From: Certhia americana
Lineage: Eukaryota; Chordata; Aves; Passeriformes; Certhiidae
Length of the DNA stretch: 64,000 nucleotides
Reading direction: 5' to 3'
Assembly (NCBI GenBank): GCA_018697195.1
Contig: JAGMWU010000036.1
Location: 1,248,471 to 1,312,470, forward strand
Made by a program: the position numbers and the translations under genes. Of the stretch, positions 11,911 to 24,424 are shown piece by piece. The notes beneath the pieces were generated by a model, which made no database searches, was not told the origin of the DNA, and worked only from the letters and a program-made list of their open reading frames with translations. The number at the start of each line of letters is the position of its first letter. Positions within the stretch are counted from its first letter, which is position 1.

Positions 11911-12254
11911 CTGAGAAAAGTGGTAAACATTAATAGGAGCTGGAATGAATAGCTGGGATTCAGGCCCGGGATTCCAGGATTTTAACTCATTATTGCCATA
12001 AAATGAAGGGAATGTGGGGTTTTGCCATTAGTTTTTTCCTTTGATTGAAAGTGCTCAGAGATCTTGGGGGGCAAGGAGGATTTTTCCTTGAATTCCTCAC
12101 AGTGCTGGATTTTTATGGGGCAAGAAAAGAATATTCTTCATCATACGTAACTTGAGGAAAATTGGAGAAAATACTGATTTTGAGGATTTTTTCTTTTTCA
12201 TTTGAAATTTTTCAGCAAGTTGGGCCAAAGCCAAGAGATTGTGTTGAACATTTA

Positions 12255-12625
12255 AATTTGGGAAATATCCTCTGACATTCTCTGTGCTGATTTAAAGTTT
12301 TTCTGATGTCAGATGAGTCAGATGTGCTCAGTAAGAGCACAGCTCTTTGATTTTAGCCACACAAGGTAAAAACCTTACAGAGAATTTAATCTATAAGCCA
12401 TGATTAGCTTAATTAGCTCCAGGGAAACTCATTATTGTTCCCCATATGCCTTAGAAATGTAATCTATCACTGGGAAGTGTACAGAAAAGTCCCCATAAAG
12501 GTTGGGAAATGGAATCAAAGTGTTCATAGCTCATACAATGGCTCTGTTAACACAAACCAAACTTCAAACGAGGTTTAATTAGGTTTGGCCAAGGAAAATA
12601 CACTTTCATTGTCATGTTCTGAAGG
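12255..12625. promoter_or_regulatory. Candidate conserved AT-rich block, intron 3
   Basis: AT-rich and repeat-free, with 'gatgagtcag' (AP-1-like), CTTTGAT at 12345-12351 (TCF/LEF-like) and 'gattagcttaattagctcc' (paired homeodomain cores). Function is inferred. Confidence 0.28.
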
Positions 12626-15142
12626 AGACATAGCACTTAAGTTTGGTGGCACTGCTTTGTTATGCCCGGTCCTTGTCTGTGTGGTTGGGACTTAAAACAC
12701 CTCCTGCCTCCCCCTCCAGACCCTTCCCCATCATTGAGGATGTTCTTTGGATGCTCCCTAAGAGTTTAAACAGAGGAGGCTCTGAACCACATCCTTGATT
12801 TCTCCCTACTGTGAGCTCTAGCAGGAGTTTTCCCCCCACAAGGAAGCAGCCCCCTGCCCCACCGGCTTGGAGGGTTTTGCTGGAGTCCAAGTAGTGGGGA
12901 AACTGTTTGTAGTGCCAGAAAAATCAGTGGTTTTCAGGATGGCATAATCCTGAAGACTGGAAAATGGGGAACAGGTAATATCATGAGCAGGAAAGCAGAA
13001 GTCATTGGGTGTGGAGAGCAGCCTGGGAGGGGGAGGCAGGAAAAGGTTGTGGTCAGGTCTGGAGCCACCAGCTCTATGTGTTGGCACCCAAAAGGGGATT
13101 TATGTGAACACATTGTGACAACCTGTGAAGCCTTTCCAGGTTTCTGCAGCAAGGTCTTCAAAAACTGAGATCTCTTCTCCTCAGCATGTTGAAATGACAC
13201 CTGCCAAGGTGTTGGTGTCTTCACAGAGTCCTTGGAGGTGAACCAGGGATTTTGGCTTTGCTCCTTGTGTCAGAAACTGGAGAGCCCTTAACAAAAACTG
13301 ATGTTCTCAGTTGGCCGGTGAAAATCTTCATGTTTGAGTGTAAGGTTCTGCTCCCCAGGCACTTGGGCTGGCCCTCAGCTTCATGAAGGGCCGTGGGTAC
13401 CACAGTGATGCTGTGCCAGCAGCCAGGGATGGGCATCCCTGCACCATGAAGTGAGGGCCCCCTTGGAGATCCACAGGCTGGAGATAACTCCTAAGGCCAG
13501 GAGCAAATTCAAACTGTATTTTGAGGGAATATCTTCAGGATTTGGGGGCTGACAGTTGTCAACAATGACAGCCTCCTGCCTTTAGAGTCTTTTGGCACTT
13601 TCAGACTGTTGGCACTTCCGGAGCTTACAGAGACTCTGTGTTCAAGACCATTGTTAAAGCTGAAACCACAGCCAGCAGTTTCCTTCCAAAACATTATGAT
13701 CCCAAGAGTTCTGTGGTTGTTATACCCGCAGCTGGACAGGAACAGGAGCAGAGTGAACAAGAAATGACCACGTGAGAAAGGGTTTGTCATTCAAACTATC
13801 AAAATGCCCAAATTTTCCAGGTTAGCCAGAATTACAGTGCAGCCTGAAGAGGAGCCTGTGGAGCAGAGTAACACTCTTGCTTTGCTCTCCATGGCACTTC
13901 TTCCAGCCTGGATGGCTTTGGAAAAGATTGTAGTGACTTCTGAAGGAAGTTCTGCAGGAACAGCAGCCAGCACACTCCATGGAATGTCCCAGATCTGCCT
14001 TTTTATGGCCTGGGCTGTGCGGGAGGCTCCAGAGGGAGGCAGGAAGGAGCTGTGCAGCATCAGGGCTGTGTTGGCTCTTGGGTAGCAGGGAGTGGTTCCC
14101 ATCACACTGTTCCTCTTTGTGCCTGCCCCTCAGGACAGCTCTGCCTGGGCAGGGTGTCTGCATGCCCCTGTGACACGCAGAATGGCTGGATGGGGGCTGG
14201 TGCTCCAGGCAGTAGCCTGAAGTGCCCATGTCTGTGGAACAGGAAGGATGCAGGGCATTGCTGGGCATCAGACCCTTAACCTGGAATTTCTGGGGGCTGA
14301 TCTCTCTCCTGAGACAATGCAGTGGAAACCGACTTTGTTTCCCAAGCCTTTCTCTGCCCCTTTCCCTGCCCTTCCTTTTACCTTATTCCTCATCTCATGT
14401 CCTGGTGACAGTTCTGCAGTATCTGTCCATATTGCTGTCATTACAGTCCCAGAGGATTATTTTGGCAGGTTCCCTGTTCACTCTCACCTAGAAGGTTTGG
14501 GATCCTACAGAACCACCTTTGGCTCTCAGGGATCTCAAGGAAGGAGAAGGAGAAGGTGATTCCTCTGGATGCCCAGGCAGTGGAAGCTGCTCCCTCATGC
14601 CAGCCAGCTCCCAGAGGATTCCCTGAGCTGAAGGCAGGAAGCTCAGGAGGGTTTATCCCAGTGAAATACTCCTGCTGCAGACCTTTCCTTGCAGCACGGT
14701 GAGCAAAATGAATTCTGAGCCGTTCAGTGCATCCATGAGCCTCATTAATAAAACAGAATGAGGAAAAGCTGGGAAAACAGGAATAGAAGAAACGTTTGGG
14801 GAATGACTCATACACAGAGAAGCTTCTCATTCCCCTTTCCCTACAGTGCACCCCAGTGATGGATTAAAGCCTGCCTGCCTTTGTCTGTGCAGTGCAGTTT
14901 GTCCTGGTATGGGGACAGTGAGCACTGCCATTCTGTCACCTTCACAGGTACCATCACCTGCCTCAGCTTCCACATGGATCCAGGCAGGAATGGTGCTGGT
15001 TTACTCTCAATTTACACCCTGGGAGTGAACCTGTGGCAACAAATGAAAAATAAGAGACGAGGGAGGCATTGTAGGAAAAATAATCTCCAGGTATTCTCCA
15101 GCTTGCTTTTCCATCCAGGCAAATCCGAGCCTGAGGAGCTTC

Positions 15143-15617
15143 CTGGAGTATGTCCAGAGACAGGAATAGAGCTGGGGAAAGGTCTGGAGCATGAGTCTGG
15201 TGAGGAGTGGCTGAGGGACTTGGGGGGGGGGGGGGTCAGCCTGGAGAAAAGGAGGCTCAGGGGGGACCCTCTGGCTCTGCACACCTCCCTGACATGAGGG
15301 CACAGCCAGAGGGGGATCAAGCTCTGCTCCCAGGGAGCAAGGGATGGTACGAGAGGAATCAGCCTCAAGTTGTGCCAGGGCAGATTTAGTTGGATATTAG
15401 GGAAATTTCTTCATGGAAAGGATGGTCCGGCATTGGTACAGGCTGCCCGGGGAAGTTGTGGAGTCCCCATCCCTAGAGGGGATTAAACTCCCTAGAGGTG
15501 TTTAAACAAGAACTGGATGTAGCACTTGGGGACGTGTTTAGTGGTGGATGTGACAGTGCTGGGTTAATGATTAGCCTTGATGATCTTGGAGGGCTTTTCC
15601 AGCCATAGGGATTTTAT
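15143..15617 (+). mobile_element. CR1 LINE 3' fragment with G14 run
   Basis: Sense CR1 of the subfamily carrying 'cctggagaaaaggaggctca', 'ctctgctcccagggagcaa' and 'ttggatattagggaaat'. A pure run of 14 G at 15222-15235 lies inside it and has probably expanded since insertion. The tail is 'gatcttggagggcttttcc'. Confidence 0.88.
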
Positions 15618-16220
15618 AAAAGGAAATGGCAGGAGGGTCTGGTTCACCCTCAGTGAGTGCTTACTCTGGTTGGTGTTCCTGCTTTCTGAAGGGGATTATG
15701 AAGCAGGAGAGGAATGTCACTCTGCCCAGTGTTCACTCACGTTGTCACCATGTGTACTGCTAATCTGGAAACAGAGTGACAAATCTGAGCATGTGTATCT
15801 TCATGATACCCTATAATTAGAATAGGTCTTTTTTTTTTTTTGTTTCTTTTTCTTGAAAGTTTTGCTGTCTGGCACAGATGGAAGTGATCCCAGTTTGTTT
15901 TTGTGTCTCTTGAATTAGAGCATGGCTGCTCTTTCCAGGATTTCCACGGCAAAAATATTCACATGGGGATCTGCCCGACACACAGGGTGGGTCCCCTGGG
16001 ATGTGATTTTGGGTGTATTTGGCTCTCTGCCCCTTTGCAGGAGCTGTGGTGGGGATTTACTCTTGTCCAAGGGCTGGTTTTCCAGCAAGGCAGACAAGGA
16101 ATGGGTGAGAGCATGGCATGAAAGGGGACACGTGGGAAAACAGTTGGAGCAGAGTGTGCAAATCTGAGCAGAGGGTTCAAACTGAAACCAGCTGCAGGTT
16201 TGCTGCTCAGTCCTTCCTAA

Positions 16221-16402
16221 AGAATCCTGGAATTCTTGGGTTAAAGGGACCTTAAACAACCCTATCCAGGGCTACCTCCTGCCACACCTTGTCTTGGGAA
16301 TCTCCAGCATACCTTCCACTATCCCAGGCTGCTCCGAGCCCTGTCCAACCTGGCCTTGGACACTTCCAGGGATGGGGCAGCCACAGCTTCTCTGGGCAAA
16401 CA
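16221..16402 (-). mobile_element. CR1 LINE 3' fragment
   Basis: Antisense CR1. 'ttgggttaaagggacctta' near the start is followed by 'ccttccactatcccaggctg' and 'ggccttggacacttccaggg'. The first part is more diverged than the rest. Confidence 0.82.
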
Positions 16403-17379
16403 AGAAGAGAGGCTGTGATGTTTCTGTGGCAGCAGAATTCCTCCCTCCATCCCAGGTTTCCTGACCCCAGACTCAGAAGGGCTGTGGGGAGCTCAGGAGG
16501 GCTTTGCCAAGCCAGGGGTGGGGGAGCAGGACACATGGGACCACCAAAATTGTGCCAGACCAACTGTTTCATACATTTTGGGGGTGCCCCCTGCCCTTGA
16601 TGGGGTTTCCATGGAAACCAGAGTAGTGATTTCCTGCATGCTGATGTACTGGAAGGCCAAAAGCAAAGGTGGGAGGGAGGAAGCAGAGGACAGTGGGCAT
16701 TTGGCCCTCCCTGGGGACGCTCAGCCCCAAAAGATGGAGGAGGGAAGGAGCACATCTTGCTACCCTGAGCATCAGGAAGACATTGTGATGTCCCTGGTGC
16801 TCAGAGCATGGAAGGGGCTTTGTGGGGGCAGCGTCCCTGCGGGTGGGTGGGTGGGAGTCTGGTGTGTGTCAGCTCAGGCTGTGGAGCCCAACAAGCTTGC
16901 AGTGAGCTTGCAAGGATGCAGCACCATGACAGAGCTCCATGGGAGCCCAGGGAGCTCACTAATAAGCAGGATTCATTAATTAGCCTGGGAGGAGCTGCAG
17001 CAGCAGTGCTCTTGGTGTGTAATCTATGGCCTGTCTGTGTGCAGAGGCGGGGGGATCAGGGCAGGGCTGAGACCCCAGGAAGGCTGAGGTGACACCCCTG
17101 GAACACAGACACGTGCATCCAGGTCCACCAGGAGGGTGGGATGCCTCAGGCAGCTGCTGGGTCCCCACACAGGCACATCTGGCCCACATCTGGTGCCAAG
17201 GACAAGGCTTGTACGGGTCCCAGGTATCAAATCCTGCTGGCTGCCTGCATCCTCCTTGGAGCGTGGGTGTGTCCTTCTCTCGTGCTCTGTGGGTGTGTGG
17301 CATTGCCCTGGCACTGCTGCATCTGCACCCCGGGCTGATGTCCCCGTGTCCCCGCTGTCACCCGCTGCCTTTGAACCCA

Positions 17380-17520
17380 CCCGGCCGGGTTGTGGCTGCA
17401 GTGCTGGAGCTGCTAGCAGACTGGAAATGTCTTTTGTCAAAGCTTGAGATGCCTCCAACCTCCTTTAATTAAAGACAATTACTGCTTTCAGCCCCTCTTC
17501 ACAGCTCAGTTGGGTTGTTT
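17380..17520. promoter_or_regulatory. Candidate conserved block with TTTAATTAAA palindrome
   Basis: Repeat-free sequence around 'cctttaattaaagacaatta', with 'tttgtcaaagc' 30 bp upstream. A similar TAATTA site, 'cattaattagcctggg', sits 450 bp to the left. Confidence 0.28.
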
Positions 17521-18721
17521 GCAAACACACAGCTGCGGGAGGCTTTGTGCCCCTCTCCCAGTCCTGCTTCCCTGGAGACGCACAGAGGTTTCTTTCTGAT
17601 CAGCATTAGGCTGGCGAGCAGCTGAGGGAGAGGAGGGGGTGTCCCGGGCTCCTGGGGTGGTTCCTGGAGCAGCCCTGCCTGCTCCTGTCCAGCTTTTTCT
17701 GCCAAACCTGCCTGGTGGGAGCAGTGGCTGCTGCCAGAGGCGTGGAGGGAGCACAGGGGGAAAGTGGGAATGGCCAGGTTTGGGCTGCAGAGAAGGTGAG
17801 TCTTGCCTGGCTGCAGAGCAGACCTCGCAGTTCTGGATGCTCTGCTTTTCAATAACACTGAGTTAGCCGTGACTCTGCATCCCCTTCCTGCAGGAGCTGC
17901 ACGGGCTGCCCAAATCTGGGCTTCCTCACCCAAAACATGCTCGGAAGAACAAAAATCTGAACACCTCCCCCTCCCTGTAAGCAATAAGCCCCTTTCTGTG
18001 CTTGAATAAAGCAAAGGCAGCCAAACGGAGCTCGACCAAACTTTCCAAACAGTCAGGGCTGGCAGGAGAACAAGCAGCATCCATCCACTGCAGCCCTTTG
18101 GGATGCTGTTTCCAAAAATACAAGCCCCGGCGCGTGAGGCTGTCTTGGAGCCCTGGCTCTTGTGCAGCCCCCGCCTGGCTTGGCAGCACCGGGGCCAACC
18201 CTGAGCGCTGCCAGGGCCATGGCTTCTCCCTTTTCAGGTGCTAATGGTGTCCTCGGGGACAGCTCGGGAGGGAGAGGCCAGCGGGGCGGCCTCTGCCTGC
18301 CTTGGAAGCGTTTGGTTGTTAAATGTGAATGGTAAGTGCTCTGCCTTGGGGCTCAGGGGAGCCAAGATCCTTTTTGAGCCTCTAACAGCCTGACACCGCT
18401 CTGTCTTCTCAAATTCATTTTGCAGCTCCGATTCCCTGGCGAGCAGTAATCACTGGGCTGAGCATGAAGGGAAACATACCCCTCAAATGGGAAGCCCAGA
18501 AGCTCTTTCCCCTTAAACAGCCTCTCTGTGGACATCTTTGATCGGTTTTGGGGTGGTTTCTTATTCCACAGAAGGCTCTGGGAGGCCAGCAGAGGATTGG
18601 ATTAGCCTCCTAGGACAGGTTTAAATGCCGTGATTTAGCAGAGGGAGTGGTGGGCAGGGTCAGGTACACAGTGCAGGGGAAAGGACCAGGGCTTCAGAGA
18701 TCCTGCTCCTGTGGTCATGTC

Positions 18722-19049
18722 TGTGGGATGCTGAAGTGACAGGGACACAGTCCATACTCTGCAGTGTGACATCACAGGATGTTCAGGGCCACAGTGTGAC
18801 ATCATGGGATGCTGGGGTTCCAGGGACAGATTTCATGGTTTATAGTGTGACATCATGGGATGCTGGGGTCTCAGGGGCACAGCCCATGGTTCATGGTGGG
18901 ACATCACGGAATGCTGGGGGGTCTGGGAATATAGGCGGCACTCCTTAGTGTGACATCATGGGATGCTGGGAGCCTTGGGACACAGTTCCCACTGCACAGT
19001 GTGACATCATGGAATGCTGGGGTTCCAGGGACAGAGTCCAGGTTCCTCA
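18722..19049. repeat. 51-bp minisatellite, about 6 copies
   Basis: Copies begin with gtgtgacatcatgggatgct at 18764, 18794, 18845, 18896 (gtgggacatc), 18948 and 18999, followed by variable wording such as 'ggggttccagggaca'. The spacing is 51-52 bp except for a shortened first unit of 30 bp. Identity is highest in the first 20 bp of each unit. The + frame stays open through part of the array because 51 is a multiple of three. It is not taken as coding. Confidence 0.92.
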
Positions 19050-19774
19050 GTGCAGTCTCCATAGTGCTGAGGGTCCTGCTGCTCTCATGGGGAGATGGCA
19101 TCTGTCCCTTGCCCCTCAGTCTCTCAGTCTGGCAGCCCCTTCACATTCAGTTCCAGGTGTTGGCACTGTTGACATGGTTCACCAGGAATTGTGTGTAGGA
19201 GCATGGACATCCACCAGCTTTTCTCCTGGGAAGCTGTTGGCTGCAGCTCTTGGTAGCTGGAAGTCCCAAGGGTGTGCCAAGCAATTGGTCTGAAACATCC
19301 ACGGTGTCCACGATGTGTTGGGCAGGACGATGTGTGAGGAATAAACATGATCTTTCCTGGAATACCCTGGTGTTGGTTGGTCTGCAGAGCTCTGTACTGG
19401 CCAGACAGTAGAGAAATAAGGGGTGGATGAGTGATGATTCTTCCTGTCCCCTGCTGTGCTGTTCATATTTCCAGTGCCCAGGGTGCCTGTGGTGGTAAGT
19501 TATGCAATTTAATTATGCACCACGTTAAAAAATATGTCCTTGCACACTATATGAAATTGCAAGCTATCTATTGCCATTCATGTCTGCCATACTCCTGATG
19601 GCTTTATATCTCTCCCTGAGTGGCCTCTTTTCACATGGAAGCCCTGAGTTGATTTGCTCTCCATGTGGAGGCTGCTCTGTGTCCCTAAACATTTTTATCA
19701 GCTCCCTCATGCCCTTGTTTCAGGATGACTGCCACTGCCAGCATGTTCAAGGTGTGGTTCCATGCATGGCTTAA

Positions 19775-20085
19775 TGACATTCCTGCTCTGCACTTCATAA
19801 TTCCTTACATTTTCTCATTTTTTTTGATGATGGATGAGCTCTGAACTGATGTTTTCAGAGCATTATCTCTAGTGCTGTGAGATCCCCTCCCTGCATGTTA
19901 ATAGCTAATTTAGTACCCATCATTGTGTTTGTATAATTAGGGCTCTTTTCCCCAAAGTGCATTTGTTTCCTTTTGTCACCACTGAATTTCATTTGCCGTG
20001 TTCTTGCCCAGTCATTCAGCACCTGGAGATCTTCCTGTCACTCTCTGCCAGTGACTGCAGCTCTGGCAAAGCCTGCTGATCTGGG
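19775..20085 (-). mobile_element. Ancient CR1-like LINE fragment (reverse transcriptase thumb region)
   Basis: One - strand frame reads through DLQVLNDWARTRQMKFSG, then DKRKQMHFG, and further on SPNYTNTMMGTKLA. These are the DL..L..WA...QMKFN.DKCKVMHFG and NY.Y.M.G..L blocks that follow the catalytic box in CR1-type reverse transcriptases. One stop lies just upstream (about 20037) and another after the block. The piece does not continue the fragment at 9740, because the order on the - strand is wrong, so it is a separate insertion. Function as a transposon is lost. Confidence 0.7.
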
Positions 20086-20301
20086 GATGCCAGGAGGCTG
20101 TCCTGTGTCACTTGTCACCCTCTGCCCCTTCCCAGGGGGTGCTCAGGGCAGCTCCTTGTTCAGCATCATCAGGACTGACATCTTTGGCATCCACCTCAGT
20201 CTGTGCCTATCTGGGGATGGAATCCCTCCTTTGTGAAGTGGGGTCACCCTGATGGATGGCTCTGGGAGAGGAGGTGACTGAGGGGACACTTATCACAGTT
20301 A

Positions 20302-20592
20302 CAGCTTCCTCGTGAAGGCAGAGGAGAGGCAGGCACTGATCTGTGCTGATCTCTGTGACCAGGGACAGCACCTGAGGGAATGGCCTGAAGCTCTGTCAGG
20401 GAGGTTTTGGCTGGATATCAGGGAAAGATTCTTCCCCCATAGGGTGCTGGGACACAGACCAGGCTCCCCAGGGAAGTAGCACAGCCCCAAGGCTCCAGGA
20501 GCATTTGGACAAAGCTCTCAGGTGCAGGGGGGGGTTGTTGGGGTGTCTGTGCAGGGCCAGGAGGTTAACTTGATGATCATTGTGAGTCCTCA
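20302..20592 (+). mobile_element. CR1 LINE 3' fragment
   Basis: Sense CR1 with 'ggctggatatcagggaaag', 'ttcttcccccatagggtgc' and 'ttgttggggtgtctgtgcag'. It belongs to the same subfamily as 454-662 and ends at 'cattgtgagtcctc'. Confidence 0.84.
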
Positions 20593-21289
20593 AAGTCAGC
20601 ATTTTGTGTCATTTTCAGGCTGGACAGGAATTTTTGGACAGGTTAACCTCTGTTCCAGATCTCAGTGCTCTTGGGCTGCCCAGAGGCCTTTACCTTGTGT
20701 CTCAGGAGGCTCTTTTCCAACTCCTGAGCAGCGGGGTTGGATCACATGCTGTGTGGAATAGTGGAGGGATCTGGCTTGAACTGCTGCTGCTTTGGCTAGA
20801 GCTTGGCCCAAGCTGATTTCAGTGCAGTGGAGGGAACCAGGGGAAGGAAACCCAAGCAGGGACCTCAGCACAGCCACAGCTCAGTGTCAGGCAGTTAAAA
20901 AAGGAAGGAGCCAGGCTCCCACTGGTGGTTCCAGCTCCTGTAGGAGGAATAGATGCAGCTTGAGAGGTTCAGGATGGGCTTTGGAAAAGCAGAGGAGTTC
21001 CCAGGTAGGTTGAACATCACCATCCTCAGGGATTTACAGGGCTTGCCTGCAGACAGCTGCCCTGAGCCCTTAGGACTGAGATCCTCTGTGATCTGGAGAG
21101 TGTCCTGAAGACCTCAGAGGAGCCTTCCCATTATCCCTTCAGGGCTGCCGTGGATGCTTCTGTGCCAGGACCATGATGCCAACTTGACCTGAGCACCACC
21201 TCTGCTCTGGAGTGAGCCCTGGTAGGGTGCTGGGGCCAGGTTGTGCTCTTGGAATTGCTCCTCAAGTAAAAAGTGGTGGAATAAGAGCT

Positions 21290-21498
21290 AAAAACCTCAA
21301 ATTATGCCAGGAGAGGTTTACATTGGATATTAGGAAAGATTTCATCACTGAAAGGGTTGTCAAACAGGAAGAGGCGTCCCAGGGCAGTGGTGGAGGTAGG
21401 GCACCTGGGGACATGGTTTAAGTGTTGGACATGGTAGTGCTGGGTTGGACTCAATGATCTCAGAGGACTTTTCCAGCCTGAACTATTCTGTGATTCTA
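21290..21498 (+). mobile_element. CR1 LINE 3' fragment
   Basis: Sense CR1 tail of the subfamily ending 'ctcaatgatctcagaggac' and 'ttctgtgattct'. Upstream it has 'cattggatattaggaaag'. Confidence 0.84.
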
Positions 21499-21701
21499 AA
21501 TATGATCTTTAGGAGCATGAGGGGACAGAGGAGCCCAGCATGGGTCAGCAGCACCCAGACCTGCTGAAACTGGTAGGGAGTAGAAAATATCTGCTGATAA
21601 ACAGTGAGCAGCAAGTGAGGAAATCTGGAATGTCATGCCAAGCCACATCTCAGATGAAGAATTTAAACGCAAAATTTGCCTGTCTTGTAGCCTGAGGTCA
21701 G

Positions 21702-21741
21702 AAAAATGCCTTCAGGTGAGCAAAAATGCCTCCAGGTGAGC
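21702..21741. repeat. 20-bp tandem doublet
   Basis: Two copies of aaaaatgccttcaggtgagc, differing at one base. Confidence 0.85.
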
Positions 21742-22550
21742 AGAGCACCCTGCTCTGCAAGGTTCAAGTGGGATATGAAAAATAAACCTGAAGGATGCTG
21801 CAGGGAAAGACAAGTGTGGTTCCAAGAGCCATGGAAAATGTCCTTCCATTGGGGACTGACAGGCTCGGTAGCTCAGTGACTTCTCGTAATGAAGATTAGG
21901 TGAGATGATTACCAAGAGGAGAGCTGAGCCTCTAAAGGGCTTTTGAACTGCCAAAGGAAGGGATAACAAGAACTGGTAGGGTTAAACTGAAACTAAACAA
22001 ATTAAAAAAATTAGGCATGTGTTTCTAAGTGATTAACCGCTAGAGCAAGCTAATGAGATAGGGACTTCTCCACGTTTTGGAGCATGTCAAACAAGGTGGT
22101 GCATTTCTGGGTGTTGGGCTTTAGCTGAGAATCAGTTATCACGGTATCAAAGAGCACTTGGATGAGGGGCAGGATCCTGAACAACAAAATATGTGCAAGG
22201 CTGTGGAGGGCCCAGCCCCAGGAGTGCTGAGAAGACCATGCAGTGCCTGTGAGAGCATGGACAGTGTCCTGTCTGCCCTGGTCCTGCTGTCAGCACCCAC
22301 TGAAGGCACCTTTGTGCAGATATTGCCAACATCCCTTCCCATGCCTCCCATCCCCTGTCAATATCACAGGCACTGGGCTGCCCAGCTGGTGATACTGGTG
22401 GAGAAGGAGGGAGGTGTCCATAGGGTTTGACCTTTTTAATGACCTTGGAAGCAATGGTTCCTCCCTCTGGTGTCAGGGTGGAGAGATGCCCCTCTCCACT
22501 GCCTCCTGAGCTGCAGGAGGGCCTGAGGAGAGCAAGTCCCCAGCGCAGCA

Positions 22551-22630
22551 TTCTTTGGATCATGGACTGGTTCAGGTTGGAAGGAACCTTAAAGCTCACC
22601 TCGTTCCTCACTCTGGTGCCAGACCCAGCA
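22551..22630 (-). mobile_element. CR1 LINE 3' end, short
   Basis: Antisense CR1 terminal sequence 'ctggttcaggttggaagga' and 'accttaaagctcacc'. Only about 80 bp are recognisable. Confidence 0.68.
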
Positions 22631-24033
22631 TGCAGACCCACAGCAACATCCCAGTACAGTCCTTGCTTCCCCCCCAGCCCTGCTGCTTCATCCCTGCCGT
22701 GCCCAAGGGCCTTCCCTCCAGCTGACCCCACCACACCCACACCAATTCTCCGTGTCCCATCCTGCACCCAGGCTGTGGCAGTGTCTCCTGGGTGAGATGG
22801 GGCAGCGGCTGAAGGCCCCAGGTGCCTCCTCTCACACGTGCTGTCCTTGCCCTCCCACCAGCCCAGCACAGCACCAGCAGCTCAGCATCCTCCCTGGGAG
22901 CTGCAGGGCTCAGCAGGGCTGGAGAACTCTGCTCTAGGACCCCCACCCTGCTGCAGGCAGCAGCAGCAGCACGGGACTGATTTGCCTTCATTAACCAGAT
23001 TAGCTGCTTTAATCTGCTGAAAGGGAGAGTAGCTCGGTCCCGCCTGGGAAGCCGCACAGGGGATGGATGGATGTCAGTGGAAGCAGGGCTGGAGGCAGCA
23101 GGGAGCCTCTGCCTGCTGCTCTCGCTGCTTCCCCTTGCAGGGACAGATTTACCCCTTCTCCTTCCACCCCTACTCCACCCCTTTCCTTTGTACAGATAAA
23201 AAAGTATTCAAGGGATTGTGCTGTTCCTGTGCTGTATCCCCCATGGAACCCCTCCATGGATAGATCCTGGAGTGTTCAACCACCCTCAGCTTTTCTGCAT
23301 CAGACAAAGTGATGTGGGGTAATGGGTCAAATCCCTCCATTGTTGGGTCAATTACTTCCATCTCCCCTCCAAAACAATGCCCTTTCTTGCCCTAATCCAA
23401 GAGTTATTTCAAATAGCAATCCAAATAGCCCTTTAAAAAATACATTAAATTATACCACGTGAACAAAAATTAAAAAGAAAGTGTTGAAAAACAGTAATTT
23501 GACATAGCAACGACACAACCATGTGTGTCCAGCTCCAGTGAAGAGGTCTGTGGTCAGCAGGGTGGTCCCATCAAGGCAGGAGGTCTTGCAGGTGCCTACA
23601 CATGCAGGAAATGTTCCCCAGGTGGGCAGGACCCCATAGCAGGACCAGGAGCTCTGTGCTTTAAGTCTGTCCCCAGCTGGGGACAGGTGTGCTCATCATC
23701 ACTTTACTGACCACTGGTGGACCAAGCATGCTCCATGCTGGAGGATGAAGGCTTCTCCCTACGTCTATCTCCAGACAGAAATCACCTCTCCTGTATGTTT
23801 CATTGCTGTTCCCTTGTTTCCCTCCCACAGAGGGGGAGCAGGGCTGCCCAGGGACTGCCCAGGACTGACCCCAATCCACTCTGAGTCATGGAATACCCTT
23901 GATGGATTCCTGCCCACCAAAAGTGGAGGTTGTAGTTTCCCAACTGGAAATGTGTTTACAAAGAAAAGCCTGGGAACGAGGTGAATGTGTCTTGGGTTTG
24001 AGATTTTTTTTTTTTTTCCTTGTGCCATCTGTG

Positions 24034-24144
24034 GTTGTTCTGGAGGAGGCCTGGGATGAGTGGAAGGTGTAGCTGCCCATGGCAGGGGAGGTGGAACGAG
24101 ATTATCTTTAAGGTCCCTTCTAACCCAACTTATCCTGTGTTTCC
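24034..24144 (+). mobile_element. CR1 LINE 3' end, short
   Basis: Sense CR1 end: 'cctgggatgagtggaaggtg', 'cccatggcaggggaggtgg', 'atctttaaggtcccttctaa'. It lies just after a T run at 24006-24017. Confidence 0.78.
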
Positions 24145-24424
24145 TATGGCTTTAAGGAACACAAGGAGTCAAGGGAAAAGCTGGGATGCAAAAGCCAAAT
24201 CCCAGCCCTGCTCTAACCCTCCTCTCTCTGCCTCCACTCTGCATCACTGCTTTTCATTTCTTGGTGCACTCCAGCTCTCTTTTTTGCCCAAGGAGAAAAG
24301 GATCATGCAAATGATTTGCCCCAGGGGATTCCTGGAAGCTGTTTAAGCCAGCAAATGCTGCCTTCTCCCCAGCTGTGCCAGGCAACTCCATGTCCTCATG
24401 AAATTCCCCTCCCCTAAGTGCAGG

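Noticed and set aside
18722..19049. Regular repeats that might suggest a CRISPR array
   Set aside because: The units are contiguous 51-bp tandem copies with no unique spacers between constant repeats, and the host is a vertebrate.
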